Below the pieces are notes generated by a model that saw nothing but the letters and a program-made list of their open reading frames with translations, had not been told where the DNA came from and searched no databases. The translations under genes were made by a program, and so were the position numbers. This document shows, in pieces, positions 9,143 through 18,892 of a stretch of DNA of 64,000 nucleotides. Every line of letters begins with the position of its first letter. Positions within the stretch are counted from its first letter, which is position 1. Source of the DNA: Bradyrhizobium aeschynomenes (GTDB lineage: Bacteria; Pseudomonadota; Alphaproteobacteria; Rhizobiales; Xanthobacteraceae); NCBI RefSeq assembly GCF_013178945.1, contig NZ_JABFDM010000013.1, positions 102,564 through 166,563 of the forward strand, given 5' to 3'.

Positions 9143-11638
9143 CTACTGAAGGCCCCCAGCCCCGGTTCCCGTCGACGAGGAATTGGCGAGTGTCCGGAGT
9201 CCGATCTGGAGCATATAGGCATGGCTCAGAACGGGGGCGGTGGTGCCTGTCGTGTAATTATACGACGTTACATAGTTGGCGGCCAGCACGAAACAATCGT
9301 CCACGTAGCCCGCACCGATCACATACTGGTTGATCTTGTTGGCCGCGAGGTCCCACCGCGCAGCACCGGTCACGACCCAGTTCGGCGCGACCTTGACCGA
9401 GCCGCTGCCCAGGATGCCCTCGCGTCGGGCGAGGTAGCCGATCGCCGGATCGGCGGCGTAGTTGCCATAGGTCAGAGCCATCGACCAGCGGTCGAAGTTC
9501 GCCTTGGCTTCCGCCTCGAAGCGCTGGACGTTCAGGTTCTGCTGATCGAACCGGCTGCGCATGCTGAACGTGTAGGTCCGGTTCGGCGAGTAATCCACCC
9601 GGGCCACGTAGTCGGACACGTTCTTGTCCAGGCCGGAACCGATGGCGGTGTTGTTCATGTCCTGAACGGCGAACGAGTTCAGGCCGAACAGGTGGTAGGA
9701 CTGGCCGAACAGCACGTTGATGGTGCCGCCGCGGTCGAACTGCGTGGTCGCCTGCACGCCGACATTGGCGCGGCCGCCGCCTTCGACGCGGTCGTAGCCG
9801 GAGAACTTGTCGACGCTGAACAGGTTGCTGGCGTCGAACACCATGCTCTGGGCGTCCTCGTTCGGCAGCCGGCCGGCATAGGTTTCGTTCGGCCGGATGA
9901 TCACCTGGGCGATCGGCTCGATCGTGGTGGTGCCCCACGGCTGAACGTTGATGAACGGGTAGCGGTATTCGAGGCCGACGGTCGGCATCAACCGCAGCGC
10001 CTGGGTGTCGCCGGTCGGCAGGAAGTTGCCGACGCCCGGCTGCGCCGTGACGTTGGCGTTGATCGCGTCGGCGCGCAGGATCGCGAACGGCGTCCAGATC
10101 TGTCCGTAGGGATCGGTGAACGACTTCCGCCACTGTGCCTGCGCGCTCAGGCGCGTATAGGTTCCGGGCGTGGCACGCAGCAGGCACTGGGTCGGCAGGC
10201 GCGCCAGCGGGTCGGCCGACGTCGTCGTGCACAGGCCATTGGTGTTGGCCGTCGTCGTGATCGGATCGAACACCGCCTGCTCGCGGGTCAGGTTGACGAA
10301 GTTGGTCTTGTAGCTGAACTCGCCGCCGAACACCGGGTAGTTGAGCACGTTCGAGTAATCCAGCACCGGATAGACGATCGGAACCGTCTGCTGGTTGCCG
10401 GAGAAGCTCAGATAGTGGATCGCCCGGACATCGAAGAAGCTGCGGCTGCCGACGCCGGTCAGATACAGTTGCGAGATCGCTTCCGTCGGCAGGCTCATGA
10501 AGGAGTTGAACGGATCGCGATACTGCGCCAGCCGGTAGTCCGACAGGAACATGTAGTCGGACAGCAGGATGCCGTCCCAGCCGAACACCCATTTGTCGTT
10601 GAGCGCGAACTGGCCCTTGGTGTCGACGCCGCCGCGGAACTGGCGGTCGCCCGGCTGGCCGGCGAACGCGTTGCGGTTCAGCTGGTCGATGCCGTACAGG
10701 CGCACCTGATAGCCGCCATTGCTGAGGCGCTGGCGGAACTCGGTCTGCACCAGCACGCCCTGCTTGGAGGTGATGCGCGGCGTGAAGGTCGCGTCGTAAT
10801 CCGGCGCGATCGCCCAGTAATAGGGGATGTCGACACCGAAGCCGTAGCCACCCGTCTGGGTGAAGCCCGGCATCAGGAAGCCGCTCTTGCGCTTGACCGT
10901 CGGATCAGGCGTCGAGAAGTAGGGGATATAGGCCAGCGGGACGCCGAAGAATTCGAGCTGGGCATTCTCGAAATACAGCATCTTCTCGGTCTGGTCGTGG
11001 ATGATGCGCGCACCCTTGACCTGCCACAGCGGCGGCTTCTTCGGATCGTCCTTACAGGGCGCGCAGGCTGTGTACACGCCGTTCTCGAAGACCGTGTAAT
11101 TGCCCTTGGAGCGGTCGGCGCGCGTGGCCGCCATCCGCGTCTGGTCCTCGGTCTCGACGCGCAGCGAATCGACGAAGCCGTCGCGGTAGTCGTCGGACAG
11201 ATCGAGGCTGTTGGCGTAGGTGATCTTGCCGTCGGCGTCGGTCATGCGGATGTTGCCTTCCGCATGCAGGCGCTTGGTCTTCTGGTCGTAGATCACCCGG
11301 TCGGCCTCGACCGAGGTGCCGTTGTAGAACAACTGGACGTTGCCGACCGCCGACACGCGCGAATTGTTGTAGTCGTAATCGACCTCGGTCGCCTGCACCA
11401 GCATCTGGTTGTCGTTGGCGACGCGCGGCGGCGGCGCCTTCGGCGGGCGCGGGTTGTAGGTGAAGCTCTGGGCAGCGGCAGGCGACAGCGCAGACTCGGC
11501 CACGAGGCCGAGCGTCAGCGCGACGGCGCAGACGAGTACGGCAGACCCGGCGCAACGGGCGCCCGCGCAAGCAAGGCGCGCAACGGCATGCAGCCGGAGC
11601 GCGGCGAGCGCGGTCTGACGGACGGCAACGAACGACAC
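9143..11638 (-). CDS. lptD: LPS-assembly protein LptD
   Basis: Outer-membrane beta-barrel that with LptE inserts lipopolysaccharide into the outer leaflet. The 831-residue protein has a long signal region (hydrophobic core at about 31-46, cleavage near 57, SPAAAQ). An LptA/OstA-like periplasmic domain follows (VQATEVDYDYNNSRVSAVGNV). The long barrel domain contains the typical AYIPYFSTPDPTVKRKSGFL region. The frame is open to an upstream start at 11704 inside lptG. GTG 11638 is chosen because a perfect AGGAGG lies 7 nt before it and it overlaps the lptG stop as TAGTG. Cysteines in the barrel could form the disulfides known in LptD, but the pairing was not worked out. Confidence 0.94.
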   Translation of the reverse strand: MSFVAVRQTALAALRLHAVARLACAGARCAGSAVLVCAVALTLGLVAESALSPAAAQSFTYNPRPPKAPPPRVANDNQMLVQATEVDYDYNNSRVSAVGNVQLFYNGTSVEADRVIYDQKTKRLHAEGNIRMTDADGKITYANSLDLSDDYRDGFVDSLRVETEDQTRMAATRADRSKGNYTVFENGVYTACAPCKDDPKKPPLWQVKGARIIHDQTEKMLYFENAQLEFFGVPLAYIPYFSTPDPTVKRKSGFLMPGFTQTGGYGFGVDIPYYWAIAPDYDATFTPRITSKQGVLVQTEFRQRLSNGGYQVRLYGIDQLNRNAFAGQPGDRQFRGGVDTKGQFALNDKWVFGWDGILLSDYMFLSDYRLAQYRDPFNSFMSLPTEAISQLYLTGVGSRSFFDVRAIHYLSFSGNQQTVPIVYPVLDYSNVLNYPVFGGEFSYKTNFVNLTREQAVFDPITTTANTNGLCTTTSADPLARLPTQCLLRATPGTYTRLSAQAQWRKSFTDPYGQIWTPFAILRADAINANVTAQPGVGNFLPTGDTQALRLMPTVGLEYRYPFINVQPWGTTTIEPIAQVIIRPNETYAGRLPNEDAQSMVFDASNLFSVDKFSGYDRVEGGGRANVGVQATTQFDRGGTINVLFGQSYHLFGLNSFAVQDMNNTAIGSGLDKNVSDYVARVDYSPNRTYTFSMRSRFDQQNLNVQRFEAEAKANFDRWSMALTYGNYAADPAIGYLARREGILGSGSVKVAPNWVVTGAARWDLAANKINQYVIGAGYVDDCFVLAANYVTSYNYTTGTTAPVLSHAYMLQIGLRTLANSSSTGTGAGGLQ

Positions 11639-12735
11639 TAGCCGTCCTCCTGGTAGAGCAAGGCCATAAAACCGGTGAGGCCGCCGACGAACACGGGCAG
11701 CCACGCCGCAGCGATCGGATTCATCAACGCAGCCTTGCTCAAATCTTCCGTTACTTTCGACAGCACGTAGAGCAGAAAGCCGGCGCCCACGCCACTCAAA
11801 ACCATTTTTTGAACGCCACCCATACGGAAGAACCTGAGGGACACGGACGCAGCCAGCATGACCATCGCAGCCAGCAAAAACGGCTGCGCGATGAGCTTAT
11901 GATACTGCAGTCGGTACCCCGCGGTCGCGAAGCCCGAACTCTCCGACGAACGGATGTAGCTCGGCAGTTGCCAAAACGACACAGTTTCGGGGGTGGAGAA
12001 GCTGTTGCGGACCTGCGCCGGCGTCAAAGTGGTGGGCAGGACGAACGTCGGTTCGTCCACCGGCGGTGCATCGAGCGAGAATCGGCGCACCGATTTGAAC
12101 ACCCATTGGCCTTCCTCGAGACTGGCCTCGCGGGCCTCGATTCGGTCCTTGAAGCGATTCTGCGTATCAAAACGGAACAGCGTGAGGCCGGTCAGCCGAA
12201 CGCCCTGCTGCTCGCTGCGCGCGGCGTTGATGATGACCGAGCCGTCCGGATTGAGCTGATTCAGCCAGAAGCCCGACGCATCCTGCACGCCGCCGCCCGG
12301 GGCCGCGCCGAACAGCTCGGCCTCCATGCGCTTCGACAGCTCGCGCAGATTGGCCGACATCGGATTGTAGAGCGTCGTCGCCATCAGGCCGAGCATGATC
12401 GCGCTCGCCAGCGCCGGCGCAATGAACTGCCAGGCCGAGACGCCGGCGGCGCGCGCCACCACGAGTTCGAGCCGCCGCGACAGCGCGAGATAGCAGGTCA
12501 TGGCGCCGATCAGCACGCAGAACGGCATCATTTTTTCGAGCAGCTGCGGCACGCGAAACAGCGAGGTCTCCGCCACCATCAGGGCCGAGGCGGAAGCCAG
12601 GCCCGACGTCCTGCGCACCATCTCGATGTAGTCGACCAGCACCAGCAGCAGGAAGATGCTCGCGAACACACCGACCGCCGAAACCAGGAAACGGCCAGCA
12701 AAGTAGCGCCCGAGCGTGTTCGTGATCATGCTCAT
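11638..12735 (-). CDS. lptG: LPS export ABC transporter permease LptG
   Basis: Inner-membrane permease of the LptB2FG complex, which extracts LPS from the inner membrane. The 365-residue protein starts with TLGRYFAGRFLVSAVGVFASI, the first transmembrane helix. Three helices in the first 130 residues, a periplasmic jellyroll-like domain in the middle and three helices at the end (about 270-360) give the family layout. ATG 12735 overlaps the lptF stop as ATGA (12732-12735), and its own stop overlaps the lptD start. Together they form a tightly coupled lptF-lptG-lptD transport unit. Confidence 0.95.
   Translation of the reverse strand: MSMITNTLGRYFAGRFLVSAVGVFASIFLLLVLVDYIEMVRRTSGLASASALMVAETSLFRVPQLLEKMMPFCVLIGAMTCYLALSRRLELVVARAAGVSAWQFIAPALASAIMLGLMATTLYNPMSANLRELSKRMEAELFGAAPGGGVQDASGFWLNQLNPDGSVIINAARSEQQGVRLTGLTLFRFDTQNRFKDRIEAREASLEEGQWVFKSVRRFSLDAPPVDEPTFVLPTTLTPAQVRNSFSTPETVSFWQLPSYIRSSESSGFATAGYRLQYHKLIAQPFLLAAMVMLAASVSLRFFRMGGVQKMVLSGVGAGFLLYVLSKVTEDLSKAALMNPIAAAWLPVFVGGLTGFMALLYQEDG
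11646..11651 (-). promoter_or_regulatory. Strong Shine-Dalgarno that fixes the lptD start
   Basis: Read on the minus strand, the end of lptG contains AGGAGG followed by 7 nt and then GTG at 11638, the GTG sharing its first base with the lptG TAG stop. This is the strongest ribosome-binding site seen in the window. It argues for coupled translation of lptD after lptG, not for the longer upstream frame. Confidence 0.8.
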
Positions 12736-13901
12736 GCGGTGGCGGGCCTTCTGAACAGCCGCGCGATTCGCGCATTGGAGCGGTTGATGGCCTCCATGAG
12801 ACGCGCCGGCGGCTCGACGACCACGCCGCCGACGATGATCCAGATGGACAGGCCAAGAGCGCCGAACAGCATCAGGTACTGGATCAATGCGGCGATCGGG
12901 GTTTTCACGGTCATGACCGAGCAGGCAAAGCCGGCCATACGGACGCCGAACACGGCGAGGATGGCGCTGCCGAACGAGAAATTTCGGCTCTGGCGCGTGG
13001 TCCGCGGCGCTCCCAAAAATGCGAAGGTGAGCGCGGCGAACGCGAACGGGTAGATCGGGGCGAGGAAGCGGTCGTGCAATTCCTGCCGGAATTGTCCGGG
13101 GATCTGCTTGTAGATGGGATCATCCTCGGCCGGCGCCATCAGCTCCCACACGTAGCGTTCGCGGATGCCGAGCGTGACGTCACGTCCCTGATTCGAGAAC
13201 TTCGACATGTCGAAGGCATAGCGGGCGAACGCAACCATCGCCGGCTCACGCTTGCCGATCTCGAACCGCTCCAGATTGCCGTCCTCCAGCACCAGGAACG
13301 AACCGTCGGCGTTCTTCACTACGGTGCCCTTTTCGGCGATGATCGTGATCCGTTCCTTGGGATCGCGACGGTCGTCGATCAGGATGTTCTTCAACTCGCC
13401 GCCCGGCTGGCGTTCGCCGATCCGGATCGTCAGGTTCTGGTCGAGCTGCGCAAACCGCCCCGGCTGCAGGATGTTGGTCAGCACGTCGGCGGTGATTTCT
13501 GCGTCCCACTGCTTGATCCTGCGCAGACCGTCTGGCGCGATATAGGACGCGAGCAAGGTGACGAGCAGGGCGACCACGCAGGTCGCATAGGCGAACGGCA
13601 CGAACAGCCGGATCGGCGACATGCCGGCGGCGTTCATGACGATGATCTCCGAATCGGTCGCGAGCTTGTTCAGCGTGTGCGAGACCGCGATCATCAGCGC
13701 GATCGGCGCGATGACCCCGAGCAGCGAGGGAATGACGAGGCCGGTGATGCCGAGGAAGGTCAGGATGGTCTGGCCCTGGCTCGTCATCAGGTCGATGCCG
13801 CGCAACGCCTGGGTGATCCAGATCACCCCGGTGAGGCTCACCAGGACCAACGCAAACGACGCGAGCGTCGTGCGAAAGATGTACCTGTCGATGGACCCCA
13901 T
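12732..13901 (-). CDS. lptF: LPS export ABC transporter permease LptF
   Basis: Partner of LptG in the LPS-extracting ABC transporter. The 389-residue protein starts GSIDRYIFRTTLASFALVLVSLTGVIW, which is the first transmembrane helix. It has the same three-helix / periplasmic domain / three-helix plan as LptG. The frame is open for 17 more codons upstream, but ATG 13901 gives the family's usual N terminus. It is the first gene of the minus-strand envelope operon; its promoter should lie in the divergent gap shared with pepA. Confidence 0.94.
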   Translation of the reverse strand: MGSIDRYIFRTTLASFALVLVSLTGVIWITQALRGIDLMTSQGQTILTFLGITGLVIPSLLGVIAPIALMIAVSHTLNKLATDSEIIVMNAAGMSPIRLFVPFAYATCVVALLVTLLASYIAPDGLRRIKQWDAEITADVLTNILQPGRFAQLDQNLTIRIGERQPGGELKNILIDDRRDPKERITIIAEKGTVVKNADGSFLVLEDGNLERFEIGKREPAMVAFARYAFDMSKFSNQGRDVTLGIRERYVWELMAPAEDDPIYKQIPGQFRQELHDRFLAPIYPFAFAALTFAFLGAPRTTRQSRNFSFGSAILAVFGVRMAGFACSVMTVKTPIAALIQYLMLFGALGLSIWIIVGGVVVEPPARLMEAINRSNARIARLFRRPATA

Positions 13902-14239
13902 CGTGTGCGCTCGATCCCCAATCAGCGGTCCCGGAACGAGCGCTGCAGCCACCCCTCGAAACGGGTCCTTACGCTGCCTGCGCCGTCACGTTCCAAGGGC
14001 AGAGAATATCTTTACCATCCCTTTGATCCGTCGACAAAATGGCTGTGGCGTGGCGTCACGAAAATACGATCAAAATTTCATTGATGTGGCCGCCCCGCCA
14101 CGGGAAGGCTTGGCAGCTCTGGCCAAGCCGGGTCATACTGTTGCCAAGTTGGGTTCCGAACTGCCGCCATCCTCGCCTGTCCGCACGGATTTCGGCCGGT
14201 CGCGGCGGCTCTCACGTCGAAATTTTGGAGGATTGCTTG
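13902..14239. other. Divergent intergenic region between lptF and pepA
   Basis: This 338-base gap must contain the promoters for the lpt operon (minus) and pepA-holC (plus). No confident -35/-10 pair or repeat could be assigned. The frame upstream of pepA is open across part of it, but the encoded residues do not resemble aminopeptidase. Confidence 0.5.
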
Positions 14240-15739
14240 ATGTCCGACACCGTCAAGGTCGGCTTCGTTCCGCTGTCGACCGCTCCGCGCGGTATCATGG
14301 TGGTGTTCTGTGATGATTCGCTGCGACTTGGAGCCGCGACCGAGAAGGCGCTCGGAGGGGTTTCGGACCTGATCAAGCGTGCCGCGTCGGCCGCGCGATT
14401 CAAGGGCAAGGATGGCGCCGTGCTGGACCTGCTGGCCCCCGAGGGAATCAAGATTCAGCGCTTGATCGTCATCGGGACGGGCAAGGGCGCTGACCTCAAG
14501 GACAAGGATTTCCTCAAATTTGGCGGGACCTTAACCGGAAAACTGAATGCCGGAACTGAACCGGTGACGGTGCTGGCCGAGCTGCCGGCCGGACCGATGA
14601 CGCCGGATCAGGTCAGCTCGCTCGCCGCCGGGATCAGGCTGCGGGCCTATCGATTCGACCGCTACAAGACCAAGAAGAAGGACGACGAGGCGGGCGTCAG
14701 CGCGGCTGTGTCCGTCGCGGTCGCGGATGTCGCGGCGGCCAAGAAGGCGTTCGCGCCGCGCGCCCACGTCACCGATGGCGTGATTCTGGCGCGTGATCTC
14801 GTCAACGAGCCGCCGAACGTGCTCTACCCTGAGGAGTTCGCCAAGCGCGCCGCCGCGCTGCGCAAGCTCGGCGTCACCGTCGAGATCCTCGATGTGCCCG
14901 CGATGAAGAAGCTCGGCATGGGGGCGCTGCTCGGCGTCGGCCAGGGCTCGGCGCGGCCGAGCCGCACCGTGGTGATGCGCTACGATGGCGGCAAGAAAGG
15001 CGAGCAGCCGGTCGCCTTCATCGGCAAGGGCGTCTGCTTCGACACCGGCGGCATCTCGATCAAGCCGGCCGGCTCGATGGAGGACATGAAGGGCGACATG
15101 GGTGGCGCGGCCTGCGTGGTCGGCCTGATGCATGCGCTGGCGGCCCGCAAGGCCAAGGCCAACGTGATCGGTGCGATCGGGCTGGTCGAGAACATGCCGG
15201 ACGGCAACGCCCAGCGTCCCGGTGACATCGTCACCTCGATGTCCGGCCAGACCATCGAGATCATCAACACCGACGCGGAAGGGCGGCTCGTGCTCGCCGA
15301 CGTTCTCTGGTACGTCGCCACCAAGTTCAAGCCGAAATTCATGATCGACCTGGCGACCCTGACCGGCGCGATCATGGTTGCGCTCGGCACCGAGCATGCG
15401 GGCCTGTTCTCCAACAACGACGATCTGGCCGACAAGCTGCTCAAGGCGGGGCAGGAGACCGGCGAGAAGGTCTGGCGCATGCCGCTCGGTCCCGAATACG
15501 ACAAGCTGGTCGATTCGCAGTTTGCCGACATGAAGAACACCGGCGGCCGCCACGGCGGCTCGATCACGGCCGCGCAATTCCTTCAGCGCTTCGTCAACGA
15601 CACGCCGTGGGCGCATCTCGACATCGCCGGCACGGCCATGGGCGCGCCGAAATCCGAGATCAACCAGAGCTGGGGATCCGGCTACGGCGTCCGCCTGCTC
15701 GACCGTCTCGTCTGGGACTCGTACGAAGGGAAGGCGTGA
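14240..15739 (+). CDS. pepA: Leucyl aminopeptidase PepA
   Basis: Cytosolic M17-family metallo-aminopeptidase that removes N-terminal residues from peptides. The 499-residue protein has the diverged N-terminal macro-like domain (about 1-170). The catalytic domain follows, with FIGKGVCFDTGGISIKPAG (metal-binding Lys and Asp) and the M17 signature NTDAEGRLVLAD. A longer frame extends upstream to 14039, but ATG 14240 has GGAGG about 9 nt before it (TTGGAGGATTGCTTG) and fits family length. It is followed after 13 nt by holC, a pairing common in Proteobacteria. Confidence 0.95.
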   Translation: MSDTVKVGFVPLSTAPRGIMVVFCDDSLRLGAATEKALGGVSDLIKRAASAARFKGKDGAVLDLLAPEGIKIQRLIVIGTGKGADLKDKDFLKFGGTLTGKLNAGTEPVTVLAELPAGPMTPDQVSSLAAGIRLRAYRFDRYKTKKKDDEAGVSAAVSVAVADVAAAKKAFAPRAHVTDGVILARDLVNEPPNVLYPEEFAKRAAALRKLGVTVEILDVPAMKKLGMGALLGVGQGSARPSRTVVMRYDGGKKGEQPVAFIGKGVCFDTGGISIKPAGSMEDMKGDMGGAACVVGLMHALAARKAKANVIGAIGLVENMPDGNAQRPGDIVTSMSGQTIEIINTDAEGRLVLADVLWYVATKFKPKFMIDLATLTGAIMVALGTEHAGLFSNNDDLADKLLKAGQETGEKVWRMPLGPEYDKLVDSQFADMKNTGGRHGGSITAAQFLQRFVNDTPWAHLDIAGTAMGAPKSEINQSWGSGYGVRLLDRLVWDSYEGKA

Positions 15740-15752
15740 CGGAGCTGAGCCG

Positions 15753-16205
15753 ATGACCGAAGTCCTGTTCTATCATCTGCAGAACATGACCCTGGAAGGC
15801 GTGCTGCCGCCGTTGCTCGAGAAGTCGCTCGAGCGCGGCTGGCGTGTCGTGGTGCAGTCGACCTCGGAGGAGCGTGCAGATGCGCTCGATGCACATCTGT
15901 GGACCTATCGTGACGATTCGTTTCTGCCGCACGCTACCTGGCGCGTGGCCGATGTAGCCGATCAGCCGATCGTGCTTTCGGTGGAGGAGAGCAATCCCAA
16001 CGGCGCGAACGTCCGGTTCCTGGTGGACAACGCGGCGCTGCCGGCCGATTCACACAGCTATGAGCGCATGGTGCTGGTCTTCAACGGTGACGATGCCGAT
16101 GCGCTTGCTGCAGCGCGATCGGCCTGGACCGATTGCAAAACACGTGGATTCGAGGTCACCTATTGGCAGGCCGACGAGCGTGGGCGCTGGCAACGCCGAC
16201 AATGA
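15753..16205 (+). CDS. holC: DNA polymerase III subunit chi
   Basis: The 150-residue protein fits the HolC family, the clamp-loader accessory subunit that links the replicase to single-strand-binding protein. It starts EVLFYHLQNMTLEGVLPPLLEKSLERGWRV in two family-like segments, then has LWTYRDDSFLPHA and the closing DCKTRGFEVTYWQADERGRW. It lies 13 nt after pepA on the same strand, the position in which holC is often found, and is probably co-transcribed with it. Confidence 0.92.
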   Translation: MTEVLFYHLQNMTLEGVLPPLLEKSLERGWRVVVQSTSEERADALDAHLWTYRDDSFLPHATWRVADVADQPIVLSVEESNPNGANVRFLVDNAALPADSHSYERMVLVFNGDDADALAAARSAWTDCKTRGFEVTYWQADERGRWQRRQ

Positions 16206-16367
16206 TGGCGTAAGCGGAGCGAGCGTGCCGATGATGGCAGCGCCGCGCGATTAATGATAATCTGCCGATTTGCCGGCAGAGCGTTGGCAAAGCCACGAAC
16301 GTGCCGCAAAGTGATGATGGGACAACACGTTAGAGTGTCCACAAGTTGCAATTCAGCAAGGTTCATC

Positions 16368-16913
16368 GTGCGAGACCACACCAAACAACTGACGCGCGTT
16401 CTGCCGTTCCTTGTGCTTGCAGCGGTCGTGTCCGGATGCTCGAGCACGCCGGATTTCCTGTCCAAGGACGCCGAATGGTTCAATCGGCCGCAGCGTCTGT
16501 TCATCAAGAACATCTCGATCGACGCGCCGCCGCTCACGCCTGACAAGCCCGTCAACGCCGACGATCTCGTCAGCGCAGAGGGCGCGTGTCCGGGCATGGC
16601 GCCGGCTGGCGGTGCTGCCGGTGCGAATGCGTTGACGAACGATGCGGCTGCGGCGCCGCCGCCGGCCGCAGGCGGCACTGTCGCGCTCGGTCACACCGAA
16701 TGCGACGTCGTGCGAGGCATCGGCGCGCCGGACAGCGTCAACATCGGCAACAATGGCGGCGATCGGGTTGCGACCGTGACGTGGCTGCGGGGCGCACGAG
16801 CCGGCGTCTACACGTTCACCGCAGGCCGCCTGTCCTCGGTGGAGCGCGCTCCCGATCCGGGGCCGGCGCCGAAGATGGCCAAGCCCAAGGCGGCCAAGAA
16901 GCGCGCGACCTGA
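16368..16913 (+). CDS. Small lipoprotein of unknown function
   Basis: A 181-residue protein with a type II signal peptide: charged start, hydrophobic VLPFLVLAAVV and the lipobox VSGC with Cys24 as lipid anchor. The mature part has a Pro/Ala-rich middle, then an SmpA/OmlA-like feel around LGHTECDVVRGIGAPDSVNIG and VATVTWL, and a basic Lys/Ala tail. That resemblance to BamE-type folds is weak. GTG 16368 is preferred over the more upstream start at 16254 because it places the signal peptide at the N terminus and has AAGG in front. It converges on the ABC-F gene 43 nt away. Confidence 0.78.
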   Translation: MRDHTKQLTRVLPFLVLAAVVSGCSSTPDFLSKDAEWFNRPQRLFIKNISIDAPPLTPDKPVNADDLVSAEGACPGMAPAGGAAGANALTNDAAAAPPPAAGGTVALGHTECDVVRGIGAPDSVNIGNNGGDRVATVTWLRGARAGVYTFTAGRLSSVERAPDPGPAPKMAKPKAAKKRAT

Positions 16914-16956
16914 GCGGGCTCGCCGCCGGCGCGGTCGGTCGACGACGATCAGTTCG

Positions 16957-18825
16957 TCAACCGGCGACCTCGTCATACAGCGTGCTGGCCTCCAGCCACT
17001 GCTCCTCGGCTCGCGCCAGCGCATCGGCGGCATTGGCTCGCGCCTTCGACAATTGCGCCGCCTGCTTCGGATCGCGCGTGAAGATGTCGGGCAGCGACAA
17101 CGCGCCGTCGATCTTGGCAATGATCTCGGTGATGCGGGAAATCTCGGCCTCGGCGGCCGTGATCTTCTGCTTCAGTGCGTTGCGCCGGTTGTCGCCGCGC
17201 GGCCGCTCCGTCTTCTCGGTCACCTGCGTGCGGTCCGTCTCACGCGCGGCGGCGCCGCTGCGCGAGGACAGGATCATCCGCCGGTAATCGTCGAGATCAC
17301 CGTCATAGGTCTTGACGGTCTTGTCGGCGACAACCCACAGCCGGTCGGCGCACGCCTCGATCAGGTAGCGATCGTGCGACACCATGATCACCGCGCCCGG
17401 AAATTCGTTGATCGCTTCTGCCAGCGCGGCGCGGCTGTCGATGTCGAGATGGTTGGTCGGCTCGTCCAGGATGATCATGTTCGGGCCGAAGAACGTGGCG
17501 AGGCCGAGCAGCAGTCGCGCCTTCTCGCCGCCCGACAAGCTCTTCACCAGCGTATCCGCAGCCTTGCCGGAGAAGCCGATCGCGCCGGCGCGCGCGCGCA
17601 CCTTCGATTCGGGCGCCTCTGCCATCAGTTTGCGGACATGCGTGTAGGGCGAGCCGGTCTCGTCGAGCTCGTCGAGCTGATGCTGGGCGAAATAGGCGAT
17701 GGAGAGCTTGTCGGCGCGCGTGACCTTGCCGGAGAACGGCGCGAGGCGTCCGGCAAGTAGCTTGACCAACGTCGACTTGCCGTTGCCGTTCGAACCGAGC
17801 AGCGCGACACGATCGTCATTGTCGATGCGCAAGGTGACGCGGTTGAGCACGGGCTGCGCGGGATCGTAGCCGACCGAGGCGTTGTCGACGGCGATGATCG
17901 GTGGCGACAGCAATCGCTCCGGGGCGGGGAAAGTGATCTCGCGCACGTCCTGGGTGACGAGCGCGGCGATCGGCTTCATCCGCTCCAGCATCTTGACGCG
18001 GGATTGCGCCTGGCGTGCCTTCGAGGCCTTGGCCTTGAAGCGCTCGACGAAGGCCTGCAACCGGGCGCGCTCGGCCTCCTGGCGCTTGACCGCCTTGGCG
18101 TCGAGCATCTCGCGCGTGGCGCGCTGCTCTTCGAACGAGGAATAGCCGCCGCGATACAGCGTCAGCCTGCCGCGGTCCAGATGCAGGATCTGGTCGACCG
18201 AGGTCTCCAGCAGGTCGCGGTCATGGCTGATCACGATCACCGTGCGCGGATAGTGCGCCAGATGGTCCTCGAGCCACAGCGTGCCTTCGAGGTCGAGATA
18301 GTTGGTCGGCTCGTCCAGCAGCAGCAGGTCAGGCGCGGCGAACAGGGTGGCGGCGAGCGCGACCCGCATGCGCCAGCCGCCGGAGAACTCCGAACATGCC
18401 CGCGCCTGGTCGGCGGCGGAGAAGCCGAGGCCGCTGAGAATGGCTGCGGCGCGCGCCGGCGCCGAATGCGCGTCGATGTCGACGAGGCGGGTCTGGATCT
18501 CGGCAATGCGATCTGGGTCGTCGGCCGTCTCGGACTCCCGCAACAGCGCATCACGCTCGAGATCGGCCCGCAGCACCACCTCGATCAGGCTTTCGGGCCC
18601 GCTCGGCGCCTCCTGGGCCAGGCTGCCGACGCGCCACCGCGGCGGCAGGCTGATGCTGCCGCTCTCCAGCGACAGTTCGCCGCGGATGGCTTTGAACAGC
18701 GTCGATTTGCCGGTGCCGTTGCGGCCGACCAGGCCGACGCGCGCACCGGGCGGAATCTGCACCGTGCTCTGGTCGATGAGCAGCCGTCCGGCGAGACGGA
18801 TGGAGATGTCGGTGATGGAAAGCAT
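16957..18825 (-). CDS. ABC-F family ATP-binding protein (Uup/YheS type)
   Basis: Cytosolic protein with two ABC ATPase domains and no membrane segments. ABC-F proteins act on ribosomes, in translation quality control or antibiotic protection. The first Walker A is GRNGTGKST (about residue 34) and the second is GSNGNGKST (about 345). Signature motifs are FSGGWRMRVALA and LSGGEKARLLLG, and Walker B motifs are LLLLDEPTNYLD and MIILDEPTNHLD. A charged linker of about 80 residues joins the domains, and a C-terminal basic/coiled-coil region (about 530-622) resembles that of YheS and Uup. The 622-residue length is normal. The exact subfamily is not settled, so no gene symbol is given. Confidence 0.92.
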   Translation of the reverse strand: MLSITDISIRLAGRLLIDQSTVQIPPGARVGLVGRNGTGKSTLFKAIRGELSLESGSISLPPRWRVGSLAQEAPSGPESLIEVVLRADLERDALLRESETADDPDRIAEIQTRLVDIDAHSAPARAAAILSGLGFSAADQARACSEFSGGWRMRVALAATLFAAPDLLLLDEPTNYLDLEGTLWLEDHLAHYPRTVIVISHDRDLLETSVDQILHLDRGRLTLYRGGYSSFEEQRATREMLDAKAVKRQEAERARLQAFVERFKAKASKARQAQSRVKMLERMKPIAALVTQDVREITFPAPERLLSPPIIAVDNASVGYDPAQPVLNRVTLRIDNDDRVALLGSNGNGKSTLVKLLAGRLAPFSGKVTRADKLSIAYFAQHQLDELDETGSPYTHVRKLMAEAPESKVRARAGAIGFSGKAADTLVKSLSGGEKARLLLGLATFFGPNMIILDEPTNHLDIDSRAALAEAINEFPGAVIMVSHDRYLIEACADRLWVVADKTVKTYDGDLDDYRRMILSSRSGAAARETDRTQVTEKTERPRGDNRRNALKQKITAAEAEISRITEIIAKIDGALSLPDIFTRDPKQAAQLSKARANAADALARAEEQWLEASTLYDEVAG

Positions 18826-18892
18826 TCGCGCCTTGTCACCGCGCGCGCGGCCAAACGCAACCGCTTTGTCGCCGATTCAGGCGCAGCGGCCT

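Noticed and set aside
8270..11641. A 1123-codon open frame on the plus strand opposite surA and lptD
   Set aside because: It mirrors well-supported minus-strand genes; its translation is Arg/Ala/Val/Leu-rich shadow sequence from high-GC codons on the other strand, with no recognisable domain.
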